Assembly (NCBI GenBank): GCA_040880365.1 | Contig: JBBDIO010000151.1 | Location: 1 to 29,160, forward strand | DNA length: 29,160 bases | Source: JBBDIO01 sp040880365 | Lineage (GTDB): Bacteria > Chloroflexota > Anaerolineae > Caldilineales > Caldilineaceae | Direction: 5' to 3' | In this document: piece after piece, positions 15,416 through 24,763 of the stretch | Layout of the letters: each line of letters opens with the position of its first letter | Position numbering within the stretch: position 1 is the stretch's first letter | Made by a program: the position numbers and the translations under genes | The notes under the pieces: model-generated | Told to the model about the DNA's origin: nothing | Seen by the model: the letters and a program-made list of their open reading frames with translations, nothing else | Databases searched by the model: none

Positions 15416-15835
15416 TTACTTTTCATCGCCCCCTTCCAGCCACAACATAACAATCAACGCGACCTCGATGGCCTTTGTCACGTAGCCTATCATGCCCGAT
15501 TCTGTGCCCGAAAGCACGGCCCACAGAATAATTGTGACAGCCGCATAGAGCATCAACGCCCAGCGGATATAGGTGCGATAGGGCGCCAAAAACGCCAACG
15601 GCAAATATAACCCACCCAGCAATGCCAGATATCCCAAACCGTTCAAAATGAAAGTAAAATCAAAGGCCAGCACAAAATGGATCAACGCGGTGGCTATTGT
15701 GAGCGCAACAATCACATATTGCTTGACGCCGAGTACAGGATTTTCTGCCGCGTGCCGGGCGGCGCGTGACGAAGACGTGTTTCCCGACTGGGGATTCCGA
15801 TTCTGGGGGGGCCGATTCTGAGGTGAACGAGACAT
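15416..15835 (-). CDS. Small four-helix membrane protein, function unknown
   Basis: I do not recognise a family. The 139-residue product starts with a polar Pro/Asn/Gln/Arg-rich cytosolic-looking segment (about 1-35). Four membrane helices follow: YVIVALTIATALIHFVLAF, NGLGYLALLGGLYLPLAFLA, YIRWALMLYAAVTIILWAVL and YVTKAIEVALIVMLWLE. It ends in GGDEK. The frame begins at an ATG at 15841, but GAGGAGG directly abuts that codon and stands 6 bases before the ATG at 15835, which I therefore choose. It is the first minus-strand gene of the block leading to the atp operon and diverges from the ABC permease. About 336 bases to the next gene make co-transcription uncertain. Confidence 0.75.
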   Translation of the reverse strand: MSRSPQNRPPQNRNPQSGNTSSSRAARHAAENPVLGVKQYVIVALTIATALIHFVLAFDFTFILNGLGYLALLGGLYLPLAFLAPYRTYIRWALMLYAAVTIILWAVLSGTESGMIGYVTKAIEVALIVMLWLEGGDEK

Positions 15836-16102
15836 GGGCATCCTCCTCTGTCTTGTGGCAGGTATTTTGTGGCAGGATTCTTCGATAGCAGGATCGTGAT
15901 TGGATGTTACAGATGGGAATTCAACATTGGGCCTTACTCTACCCTAGCTTGCAGCCAAATGCAATCCACTTTGGCGCAACTGTTCAGCATTTTCCGATCT
16001 TCGGGTAGACTATCGGGAACGCGTGGCACGCAGATCACCACGTATATGATTATGATCACGTAATTCTCGCAACACACTCAATTGCAGGATGCAGATTCCA
16101 AC

Positions 16103-17011
16103 ATGACCCAAACACAACTGCCCAGCGGCCAACCCATTGCCCCCCCGGCCACACAGCCCGTCGGCCAGTCGCATGGCCTCGCCAGCACCTATCCCACTGC
16201 CTATCATGGTGCCCGATTCCATGCTAGCGGTATCAACGGCCGTGAATTGTGGCGCGGCGCGTGGGTCATTTTCCAGAAGCACATGCTCAAATTTCGCAGC
16301 AACTCCATGGAAATCGGCGGCACCCTGGGCTGGCCTTTGCTCTGGATTGTCACCTTTGGCCTGGGGATGGAAGGTATTGTGAATACCGACTTTTTGGGCG
16401 GCGAAAACTATCTGGCCTTTATCACACCGGGCATCATCGCGCTCACCGCGCTCAGCGGGGCAGTCAACAGCGGCATGACCCTGTTGGAAGAAAAGATCAA
16501 AGGGTTGATGCGCGAGTATTTTGTGGCCCCGATTCCCCGCCTGAGCATTCTCTTTGCCGCCACCGCCAGCAGCCTGGTCAAAACCTTTATCCAATCGCTC
16601 ATCATTCTGGGCATTGCGCTGGCCTTTGGCGCACGCCTGAACACATCGCCGCTGGCGCTGCTAGGCGCATTCGGCTTTCTGCTGTTGTTTATGACAGCCT
16701 TTGTCGGCTTCAGCAACGGCGTAGCCGCGCGCAGTTCATCCATCGGCGCCTATCATATGCTGCTCTTTGTGCTCAATCTGCCGCTGCTCTTTCTCAGCAA
16801 CGCCCTCTATCCCATCCAGGCCATGCCGGGGTGGATGCAGGCGCTCGCCTACCTCAACCCCACCACCTATGTAGTCGATGGTTTGCGCCATACGCTGTTT
16901 GCCAATGGCATTTTCCCCATCTGGCTCAACCTGGTGGGGCTGGTGGTCTTCACGTTGCTATGCAGTTGGTATGGCGTGCGCAGTTTTCAACAGATTCTCG
17001 AACAGAAATAA
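16103..17011 (+). CDS. ABC-2 type transporter permease
   Basis: The 302-residue product resembles the DrrB/NodJ-type permeases of ABC exporters. A polar N-terminal stretch of about 45 residues is followed by an amphipathic lead (LWRGAWVIFQKHMLKFRSN) and six membrane helices. The conserved middle region YLAFITPGIIALTALSGAV and the following MTLLEEKIKGLMREYFVAPI cytosolic loop are typical, as is the LYPIQAMPGWMQALAYLNP segment near the end. Such permeases need a partner ATPase, usually coded immediately upstream, but none is present in this window. The frame is open to a TTG at 16082; the ATG at 16103 is the more natural start, though no strong ribosome binding site is seen. The S9 peptidase gene begins 38 bases after its stop. 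Confidence 0.88.
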   Translation: MTQTQLPSGQPIAPPATQPVGQSHGLASTYPTAYHGARFHASGINGRELWRGAWVIFQKHMLKFRSNSMEIGGTLGWPLLWIVTFGLGMEGIVNTDFLGGENYLAFITPGIIALTALSGAVNSGMTLLEEKIKGLMREYFVAPIPRLSILFAATASSLVKTFIQSLIILGIALAFGARLNTSPLALLGAFGFLLLFMTAFVGFSNGVAARSSSIGAYHMLLFVLNLPLLFLSNALYPIQAMPGWMQALAYLNPTTYVVDGLRHTLFANGIFPIWLNLVGLVVFTLLCSWYGVRSFQQILEQK

Positions 17012-17049
17012 ACCACACGGGCCATCACCACACACGACAAAGGGAACAT

Positions 17050-19125
17050 ATGAACAAACCGCATTGGCAACCCGACGCGCTGATCCACTATCCATTGATC
17101 GAACATGTCCATGTCGCGCCCCAGGGTGATGCCGTCCTCTATACAACGGAAAGCCCGCACCTCACCGACGATGCCAGCGAATTTCGCCAACGCGTCTATT
17201 GTGTGAACACCCAGGGCGACGCCACGCCGCGCCCACTGACCCACGGCCCCAGCGCGTCTACACCCAAATGGAGCCCCGACGGCACGCTCATCGCGTTTGT
17301 GCGCCGCCTGCCCGATTCGCCCCACACAGGCATCTGGTTGATGCCCGCCGCCGGTGGCGAACCCTGGCCGCTGGTTGCCGAAAATTCCCAGCCCGATAGC
17401 CCTGTGCCGCAGCACGAATCGATTGGTCAATTCGAATGGCGATTCGACGGCAAGGCCATTGCATTTACCAGTGTGCCCACCGATGACGAACGTCGCCGCC
17501 GCACACGCCAACGCGACGATGTACGCCAGTGGCAGGTCGATTTCGACTTTGCGCATCTGTTTGTGCTGGAATTTGCAGAAGAAGACTCAACACCCGACCG
17601 TGACCGCGCGGTACAGTGTCGGCAACTGACCCAGGGGCGCGTCCACGTCGAAAGTTTTTCCTGGCACCCGGCCGGCCATACGATGGCCTATATCGCCCAG
17701 GACACGCCCTTCATCGAAAGTTGGCGCGGCAGCCGGCTGGTTATGTTATCCCTCAACCGGGAAAACAATGGGGAAAGTCAGCCGGTCACGGTTGCCACCA
17801 TTGGCGTGTGGAAAGCAACGCTGGCCTATGCGCCCGACGGCGCGTGGATTGCCTGCCAGCAAGGTATTGCCGATAATCGCTGGCCCTATGCCGGGCGGAT
17901 GCACATCTTCCCCGGCACACTGCCCGCTGCGAATGCAACTTCCGCTACAGCGGCAACTGCGCCACGTCCCCTGGCAGATGTGAGCGACGCCCAACCGGGT
18001 CTCATCGGCTGGACACCCGACAGCCGCCATGTGCTGGTGCTCAACGACCGCGGCCTGGGTACCGAAGTTTTGGCCTTGCCCATCGATGGCAGCGACCCGC
18101 TCACCCTGGTCGGCGGCGTCGAACCCTGCAAATTTGCCCATATCAGCGCCAGCGGACATCTCGCCCTGGTGCGCCAGAATCACCACACCATCAACGGCGT
18201 CGATCTTCTGCATCTGCCTGCCCCACTGGTAGCAGATACTGCCATCTCTGCCCCGCAGCGGCGCGCGACGCCCGCCCCTCCCGCCTATCCCACTGGACCC
18301 TTGCCTCAGGTGCAGGAACTCCAGTGGACCACGCCCGACGGCTTTACAATCGACGGGATTCTCTATTTGCCCGCCGAATATGACGCCGCGCGCGACGGCA
18401 AATTGCCACTGCTGCTACACGTTCACGGCGGCCCCATGGGCGTGTTCCAGCGCGTCTATGCCGGCGTGCCCTACTACTACACGCCCGCGGCGCTCTGCGA
18501 GCAGGGCATTGCCGTTCTGCGCTGCAACCCGCGAGGCAGCAGCGGCTATGGCAAAGAGTTCCGCTTCGCCAACCTGCTGGATTGGGGGGGCGGTGATTAT
18601 CGCGACCTCATGCAAGGCGTGGATACCGTGCTCGAAATGGGCATTGCCGATGCCAACCGCCTGGGCGTTTGCGGCTGGAGCTATGGCGGCTATATGTCGA
18701 GCTGGATCATCACCCAAACGCACCGCTTTGCCGCAGCTTCCATCGGCGCGCCCCTCACGAATGCCATGTCCTTCCCGGCGACTGCCGATATTTCCAGCTT
18801 TGTGCCCGATTACTATGGGGGCGAAGCCTGGGAAGTATTCGACTTTTATCGCGAGCGTTCGCCCATTTTCCACGCCCACAAGGTGCAGACGCCTGCCATC
18901 ATGCAACACGGCGGGGCCGACCCGCGCGTGCCCCTGGAACAAGGACTCCAATACTATTATGTATTGGCCCGCAACCAAGTGCCTGTCGATCTCTTTATCT
19001 ATCCGCGCCAGGGTCACGCCATCCGCGAGCCGCGGCTGCTCGCCGACGCCATCCAGCGCAACATCACCTGGTTTACAGGCCAGCTCACTGCCCAGCACGA
19101 CGCGCCAGCCGGCGATGTCCAATGA
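17050..19125 (+). CDS. S9 family serine peptidase (prolyl oligopeptidase / acylaminoacyl-peptidase type)
   Basis: The 691-residue protein has an N-terminal beta-propeller, seen as repeated PD40/TolB-like motifs (PKWSPDGTLIAFVRR; GWTPDSRHVLVLND), and a C-terminal alpha/beta hydrolase domain from about residue 420. The catalytic triad can be placed: S544 in GWSYGGYMS, D624 in HGGADPRVP and H656 in RQGHAIREP. LLHVHGGPMG supplies the oxyanion region. Family members cleave short peptides or acyl-amino acids, the propeller excluding large proteins. There is no signal peptide, so it should be cytoplasmic. The frame continues upstream to 16249 inside the permease gene in another phase; the ATG at 17050 after AAAGGGAA is the start. 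It is probably co-transcribed with the permease and the following membrane protein. Confidence 0.94.
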   Translation: MNKPHWQPDALIHYPLIEHVHVAPQGDAVLYTTESPHLTDDASEFRQRVYCVNTQGDATPRPLTHGPSASTPKWSPDGTLIAFVRRLPDSPHTGIWLMPAAGGEPWPLVAENSQPDSPVPQHESIGQFEWRFDGKAIAFTSVPTDDERRRRTRQRDDVRQWQVDFDFAHLFVLEFAEEDSTPDRDRAVQCRQLTQGRVHVESFSWHPAGHTMAYIAQDTPFIESWRGSRLVMLSLNRENNGESQPVTVATIGVWKATLAYAPDGAWIACQQGIADNRWPYAGRMHIFPGTLPAANATSATAATAPRPLADVSDAQPGLIGWTPDSRHVLVLNDRGLGTEVLALPIDGSDPLTLVGGVEPCKFAHISASGHLALVRQNHHTINGVDLLHLPAPLVADTAISAPQRRATPAPPAYPTGPLPQVQELQWTTPDGFTIDGILYLPAEYDAARDGKLPLLLHVHGGPMGVFQRVYAGVPYYYTPAALCEQGIAVLRCNPRGSSGYGKEFRFANLLDWGGGDYRDLMQGVDTVLEMGIADANRLGVCGWSYGGYMSSWIITQTHRFAAASIGAPLTNAMSFPATADISSFVPDYYGGEAWEVFDFYRERSPIFHAHKVQTPAIMQHGGADPRVPLEQGLQYYYVLARNQVPVDLFIYPRQGHAIREPRLLADAIQRNITWFTGQLTAQHDAPAGDVQ

Positions 19126-19150
19126 CCAACTCTAGCCCAGCCATCCAGTT

Positions 19151-20764
19151 ATGACTGCAACTACCAAACCCGACATAAAATCGCGCTCCCCCGGCGCACA
19201 GCCCGCGGCGAATCGCCAAACGCGTGCAACTGTGCTTGTCCTGGGCTTTCATCTCGTCCTGGTGACACTCACCGCGCTCTATATTTACGTGCGCACCTTG
19301 CCGCCGACACCCGTGCCCATGCCCCGCCCCCAACACGCCGAAGCGGCCTGGTGGGGCTTTTGGCCTGTGACCTATGTGCCCGACCTGCTTTTCACCAGCG
19401 GCGTGATCCTAATCCTGGCCTTGCTAATCTGGCTCTGGTATGTAGATTGGAGCGACATCGCGCCCATCTCCGCCAAAACCAGCCTGCCCCCCACACCAGC
19501 CCCGCGCCCACGCGGTCTGCCGCTCTGGATGCCCGTGACAGGCGCGCTCTTTGTGGTGGCCTTCTATCTCTTTCCCATTGTCCACACCCGCTGGGGCGAT
19601 GCCTATATCCTCTCGCGCGCCATTTCCTGGCCCGATCCCGCGCTCCGGCTCACCCACACCTGGCAAGCGCCGCTGGATGTCGCGCTCCACAGCTGGGTCT
19701 GGCAATGGCTACACGCGCCGCTGGGTTGGGAAGATGCCACCCCCGTCTACTATTTACTCAGTCCCATCGCCGGGATCCTCTATTTAACCGGGGTGATGGG
19801 CATCGCGCGCGATGCCCGCTTTGCGCCCGGCTGGCTGACGTTTGGCCTGCTCATGACGCTGGGCCTGCTGCAACAGTTCTTTGGCTATATCGAAAACTAC
19901 AGCTTCATCATTGCCGGCATGTTGATCTATCTGTGGCTGGCTATCGACACGCTGCGCGGCGAACGTCCCTTGTGGCAACCTGCGCTCGCGCTCGCGCTCA
20001 CCCATGCCCTGCATCCCAGCACCATCATTCTCGCGCCCACCCTGTTGCTCTGCGGCTGGTTTGTGTTGCAACGCCGTCATCCCAACGCACACTTTCCGCG
20101 TGCGCTGTTCCGCCGCGCCCAGAGCGGGCCTGTGCTCTGGGCCATCGCCTGGCCCATGCTGCTCGTCTTTGGCCTTACGGTGCTCATGATGGAAAGCGGC
20201 GGACATGGGCTGCTCGCCCTGCTCACCCACGATCAACCGGGCGGCAGCGATGGTTCCTGGTTTGTGCCGCTATTCGAAACATCCTCGCGCTGGGAACACT
20301 ACACCATGTTTAGCTGGCTACACCTGCGCGATTATCTCAACGAAAAAGTTCTCAGTGGGCCTGTAGTCGTGTGGAGTCTGCTCTGGCTGGCCCTGGCACG
20401 CTCGATAGGCTGGGTTGCATCCTTCACACGCCCCGCCGCGCCGGTCACCCATCCTGAAAATGATCCTGCCGCTGATCCTGTGGCTGATCCTGGGGAGCGA
20501 CACATTCTGCGGTTTTTGGTCACCAGCAGCGCGCTCTATCTGCTGTTCGTCTGGGTATGGAATCCCGACTATGGCGGACAACGCGACTGGGACCTTTTCA
20601 GCCCTGTTGCCGTGCCCACTACCGTTCTGCTGATCTATCTGCTGCCCCGTGCCCTCTCCACGCCGTGGCGGCTGCTAATGGTCGGCGCGCCCATGATCCT
20701 GCTCCAATTGCTGGCAACCGCCGCCTGGATCTACCAGAATACCCTGCCCTGGGAATGGCCCTAG
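19151..20764 (+). CDS. Polytopic membrane protein, possibly GT-C-like, function unknown
   Basis: I do not recognise a named family. The 537-residue product has about ten to twelve membrane helices. An RWGDAYILSRA segment after the third helix puts an acidic residue in an extracytoplasmic-looking loop, as in GT-C glycosyltransferases that use polyprenyl-phosphate sugars. Other conspicuous motifs are FFGYIENYSF, THALHPSTIILAPTLL and, near the C terminus, PDYGGQRDWDLFSPVA. The GT-C idea rests only on general architecture. The ATG at 19151 lacks a clear ribosome binding site and lies 25 bases after the S9 peptidase stop, so it may depend on upstream translation. A DPAADPVADPG low-complexity loop is coded near 20460-20495. 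Confidence 0.75.
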   Translation: MTATTKPDIKSRSPGAQPAANRQTRATVLVLGFHLVLVTLTALYIYVRTLPPTPVPMPRPQHAEAAWWGFWPVTYVPDLLFTSGVILILALLIWLWYVDWSDIAPISAKTSLPPTPAPRPRGLPLWMPVTGALFVVAFYLFPIVHTRWGDAYILSRAISWPDPALRLTHTWQAPLDVALHSWVWQWLHAPLGWEDATPVYYLLSPIAGILYLTGVMGIARDARFAPGWLTFGLLMTLGLLQQFFGYIENYSFIIAGMLIYLWLAIDTLRGERPLWQPALALALTHALHPSTIILAPTLLLCGWFVLQRRHPNAHFPRALFRRAQSGPVLWAIAWPMLLVFGLTVLMMESGGHGLLALLTHDQPGGSDGSWFVPLFETSSRWEHYTMFSWLHLRDYLNEKVLSGPVVVWSLLWLALARSIGWVASFTRPAAPVTHPENDPAADPVADPGERHILRFLVTSSALYLLFVWVWNPDYGGQRDWDLFSPVAVPTTVLLIYLLPRALSTPWRLLMVGAPMILLQLLATAAWIYQNTLPWEWP

Positions 20765-20867
20765 CCCGGTGGATCACACTTCAGATTACACGCCCAGCCC
20801 GGGAACAGGTTGACCTGATTTGGCGTTTTCTAAAAGATAAGAATCGCGCACTAGTGAATGGAACCAT

Positions 20868-23800
20868 ATGGGACGCTTTGATCTACAACCGTGGGATGAA
20901 CCAGAATCGCCGCAAAAGCCGCCACAACGCCCTGGCGCACGACCACCATCTGGGCCACCGACGGGACCGCCATCTGGGCCACCGCCCGAACCGCCATCCG
21001 GCCCTCCATCGGGACCGCCGACCTCGCCGCGCCGCATCCGTCGCCCGGCCCGCGGCACACTCTGGAGCGGGTTTGCCGGGGGCATGTTGGCGTTTATCGT
21101 CGCGGCTATGCTAGGCATCGGCCTCGCGCTGATTGGCTATTCCGCCATTGCCGTGGGGCTGCCCAATTCCGAAGAAATTCAAAGCCGCGCCAGCGATTTC
21201 CAGAGTTCGCGCATTCTGGACCGCGAGGGCGCGCTGCTCTATGAATCCTTCGATCTCAACGCAGGCCGGCGCGTGGTTGTGCCCCTGGAGCGCATGTCTC
21301 CCTATCTGCTCCAGGCCACCATCTCCACCGAAGATGCCAACTTCTATGCGCATCCCGGCATTGACGTGGTGGCGCTTGTGCGCGCCGTCTATTATGCGTT
21401 TCTCGAAGGCGATGTGGTTTCGGGTGGGTCAACCATCTCCCAGCAGCTGGTCAAAATGACGCTCCTGACGCCGGAGCGCACCGTCACCCGCAAAGTCAAA
21501 GAGGCCATTCTCTCCGCCGAAGTCACGCGTCGCTTCGACAAAGATACCATCCTGGAGATCTATCTCAACGAGCTGTATTACGGGAATCTGGCCTATGGCG
21601 CCGATGCCGCGGCCCAGACCTATTTCGACAAGGATGTGGCGGATCTCACGTTGGCCGAAGCCAGCCTGCTGGCGGGTTTACCCCAGCTGCCCGCCTACTA
21701 TGATCCCTATACCAATCCTGAGCGCGCCAAAAATCGCCAGGCGGTTGTGTTGCGGCTCATGGTAGAAAGCGGCGCGATCACGGCCCAGGAGGCCGACGCC
21801 GCCTGGCTGGAGCCGCTGAACTACACACCACTCTCCTATGATATGCTTTCGCCCCACTTCACGCTGTTTGTGCGCGAACAGCTGGAAACAATCCTGGGGC
21901 CGGGCGAAGTCCATAAACAGGGCTACATTGTCACCACCAGTCTGGATTCAGCATTGCAGCAAGAAGCGCAACGCATCGTTAGCGAGCAGGTCGCAGGCCT
22001 AAGCGACCGCAATGTGTCTAACGGCGCGCTGATTGCCATCCGGCCCGATACGGGCGAGATCCTGGCCTTTGTGGGCAGCGCCGATTTCGACAACGTGGAA
22101 ATCGACGGACAGGTCAACATGGTGCTTGCCCCGCGCCAACCGGGCAGTTCCATTAAACCTTTTGTCTATGTATCCGCGTTCGAACAGCAGGATCGACCCC
22201 TGGAAGAACGCTGGACACCCGGCACACTGCTGGCGGATATCGAAGAACCCTTTCCCGATGGCGCAAACCCGCCCTATATCCCCACCAACTACGACAATAC
22301 CGAAAGCGGCATGGTCACCGTGCGCCGCGCCCTGGGCAGCAGTCTCAACATTCCCGCCGTGCGCGCACTGCAACATGTGGGGTTGCCCTATTTTCTCAGC
22401 CTCATGCAGCGGCTGGGCGTCACCACCCTCACCCGCCCCGACTATGGTCTGAGCCTGAGCCTGGGCGGCGGCGAAATGCCGCTGATGGAGCTGACGACGG
22501 CCTTTGGTGTGCTCGCCAATTCGGGCGAATTTGTGCCGCCCGTTTCCATTCTCAAAATCGAAGACAACAACGGCACAGTCTATTGCGAAATCGGCACGCC
22601 CACGCCCTGTCGCATCGATCTCAACAATGGGGAACGTCAGGTGATTTCAGAGGTGGATGCGTTCCTCATCAGCGACATTCTCAGCGACAACGAAGCGCGT
22701 ACGCCCGCCTTTGGCCCAAACTCCATGCTGCGCCTCAACCGCCCCGCCGCGGTGAAAACCGGCACCACCAACAGCTTCCGCGACAACCTGACGGTCGGCT
22801 ATACACCCCAATTGGTCACGGGGGTCTGGATCGGCAACGCCGACAATTCGCCCATGCGTAACATTTCGGGCGTCACGGGTGCCGGCCCTATCTGGAATCA
22901 GTTCATGACGCTGGCGCTGGCCGATGCGCCGGTCATAGAGTTTACGCCGCCGCCAGGCGTACGGCGCTACCAGGTCTGTAGCGATACCGGCACGCTGCCC
23001 AGCGAAGCCTGTCCCGAGCCGCGCGAACGCTGGTTCGCCGAAGATCGCCCCCCCTTGCCGCCCGAAGCCGATCTCTATCAGGTAGTGCGGCTGGATCGGG
23101 AAACCGGACGCCTCGCGACCGAGTTTACCCCGCGCGACGCAATCGAGGAGAAAGTTTTTAAGATCTACCCGGAACCCTATCGGGAATGGGCGGAAGCCAA
23201 TGGCATTCCTCAACCCCCAATTCAGGATGAGGATGTATTCGAATTTACGCCCGAACTCTTTATTCGGGCGCCCATCGAAGGCGAAATCGTCAGCGGCGAA
23301 GTCACGGTCTTTGGCACGGCCAACACACCGAATTTTGCGGGCTATGAACTCCAATACGGTGTGAGCCACAACCCGGGTGCGTTCAGCCCGCCCATCAGCG
23401 GACCCCACAACAGCCCGGTCATTGATGGCGTGCTGGGCCAATGGAATGTGGAAGGGCTGGATGAAGGCCCGCATACCCTGCGCCTGCTGGTGCGCGATAA
23501 CCAGGGCAATGTCTTTGAACAGCGCGCCCGCGTCTTTGTCGAACGGCCCGCGCCGACCCAGGAACCGACAGCCACCTGGACACCGGAATCGCAGGCCCCA
23601 CCCGCTGCGACGCCCACGCTGATCCCGCCAGAGAACCCTACAGCCGAGATACNNNNNNNNNNNNNNNNNNNNNNNNNNNNNNNNNNNNNNNNNNNNNNNN
23701 NNNNNNNNNNNNNNNNNNNNNNNNNNNNNNNNNNNNNNNNNNNNNNNNNNNNCCACCCGCTGCGACGCCCACGCTGATCCCGCCAGAGAACCCTACAGCC

Positions 23801-24217
23801 GAGATACCGACCGTAGTCGTGCCTGAGGTCGCGCCCGAACAACCCGTGCCCGAACAGCCCGCGCCCGTCGCGACGCCGGTGCCGCCTGTCGAGCAACCGC
23901 CCGTCGAACAACCGCCCACCGCCACACCGGAACCGCAGCCCGATCCCAACCTGCCGCCCGGCGAAGGCGAACCCACGCCCACCTGGACGCCCGTCAGCAA
24001 TGGGGAAACTGAAGTTGGTGGTGAGACTGGTGGCGATGATCCGCTGCTCCAGCTGACCGGCATGGATGCCGAACGCGCCGACCGTCTGCGTTTTGTCGGC
24101 ATCTTTACCCTTGCCGATGTCGCGGCGCAAAACCCGTCCGAGCTTGCCGGCCTGCTGGGCGTATCGCCCGACGAAGCCGCAGCCCTGATCAACGAGGCGC
24201 GGGTGTTGAGCCAGTAG
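20868..24217 (+). CDS. Class A penicillin-binding protein (GT51 + transpeptidase), interrupted by assembly gap
   Basis: This bifunctional wall synthase polymerises lipid II and cross-links stem peptides outside the membrane. Its layout is a Pro-rich cytosolic lead with GPP repeats (about 20-55); one membrane anchor (about 68-95); a GT51 domain with catalytic E155 in STEDANFYAHPG; and a transpeptidase with S427/K430 (GSSIKPF), S492-L-N494 and K630-T-G. After these come an Ig-like domain (about 795-895), a Pro/Thr/Glu linker and a terminal segment resembling a helix-hairpin-helix. A 100-N gap lies in the linker at 23653-23752. As written the frame breaks after it, but joining the identical 55-base flanks gives one frame of 1064 codons. 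It starts 103 bases after the previous gene with a weak ribosome binding site, and its last 29 bases overlap the convergent GNAT gene. Confidence 0.93.
20928..21040. repeat. Degenerate Gly-Pro-Pro coding repeats
   Basis: About eight imperfect 9-12-base units code SGPP/TGPP/EPP in the cytosolic lead of the PBP, before a basic RRIRRPAR segment that precedes the membrane anchor. The repeats are a disordered proline-rich tail of unknown role. Confidence 0.75.
23598..23652. repeat. Left copy of 55-bp gap-flanking duplicate
   Basis: These 55 bases abut the run of N on its left and are identical to 23753-23807 on its right. Such a shared end is what two contigs look like when they were broken at the same graph node. 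Confidence 0.95.
23653..23752. other. Assembly gap of 100 N
   Basis: Exactly 100 unknown bases, the usual placeholder length, inside the Pro/Thr-rich linker of the PBP gene. The real size is unknown and may be negative, since the flanks overlap by 55 bases. Confidence 0.99.
23753..23807. repeat. Right copy of 55-bp gap-flanking duplicate
   Basis: Identical to 23598-23652. Removing the gap and one copy (155 bases) brings the downstream VVVPEVAPEQP frame into phase with the upstream PPENPTAEI frame. Confidence 0.95.
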
Positions 24218-24761
24218 GCGCAATATCTTTAGGGGTGATGTCGTGAGGCGCGCTGTCTTTCACGAGGATGACAAACTCCAGGGGGCGGATGCTGGTGCTC
24301 TTGAATGTTTTGAACAGACGAAACCCGGCCTGTTCAAACACCCGGCGCGAGGCTATGTTGAAAACGGCGATGGTTGCCCGATAGTGGCGCGGGGCAAAAC
24401 GCGCGTCTCCATGCGCCAGGATTGCCATCAGAAAACGCAGCCCCAGCCGCTTGCCTACCAACGCGGGATGAAGGCCCAGCCCCACATCCAGCGCGTCGAT
24501 CTCGGCATAGTCGCCGCCCGGCACGCGCGCGTCTGCGCCATAGCAGCAGAACCCCACAATCTGCCCTGCGTGGTTCAAACCCACACAGTAGTTGTAGAGC
24601 GGCTCCAACAAGACCTTGATTTCAAATTCAGTCTCATCGGGGGATACCTGGAAGAGGGGGTATTCGGGGTAGTGCCAGGTGACGATTTCCTCGGCATAGC
24701 CGCGCGTCATCGGCACAAAATGGAGACCGTACAACGCGTTTTCAATTGTGTCGAAAGTCAT
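24189..24761 (-). CDS. GNAT family N-acetyltransferase
   Basis: The 190-residue protein has the GCN5-related acetyltransferase fold, moving an acetyl group from acetyl-CoA to an amine; the acceptor is unknown. The acetyl-CoA loop is seen in LVGKRLGLRFL, after a beta strand with EIDALDVGL. The C-terminal motif NIASRRVFEQAGFRLFKTF is typical of the family's last helix and strand. The final 20 or so residues (SAPHDITPKDIAPTG) are a polar tail. I choose the ATG at 24761, 2 bases after the stop of the M20 peptidase gene; a TTG two codons earlier is possible. Its 3' end overlaps the end of the PBP gene by 29 bases in convergent orientation. It is very likely co-expressed with the peptidase. Confidence 0.88.
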   Translation of the reverse strand: MTFDTIENALYGLHFVPMTRGYAEEIVTWHYPEYPLFQVSPDETEFEIKVLLEPLYNYCVGLNHAGQIVGFCCYGADARVPGGDYAEIDALDVGLGLHPALVGKRLGLRFLMAILAHGDARFAPRHYRATIAVFNIASRRVFEQAGFRLFKTFKSTSIRPLEFVILVKDSAPHDITPKDIAPTGSTPAPR

Positions 24762-24763
24762 AC

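Noticed and set aside
16249..17049. N-terminal extension of the S9 peptidase frame
   Set aside because: It overlaps the permease gene in another phase and has no homologous character; the ATG at 17050 has a ribosome binding site and the usual family start.
20765..20867. Terminator between the membrane protein and PBP genes
   Set aside because: A short CCCGG-containing inverted repeat is present but no stable stem with a T tract was found.
23598..23807. Genuine tandem duplication in the PBP linker
   Set aside because: Possible, but the copies are exactly 55 bp and identical, end precisely at the N run, and collapsing them restores the frame, so a contig-end overlap is the simpler explanation.
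23342..24223. Minus-strand open frames spanning the N gap
   Set aside because: They exist only because N bases do not encode stops and are opposite the PBP linker.
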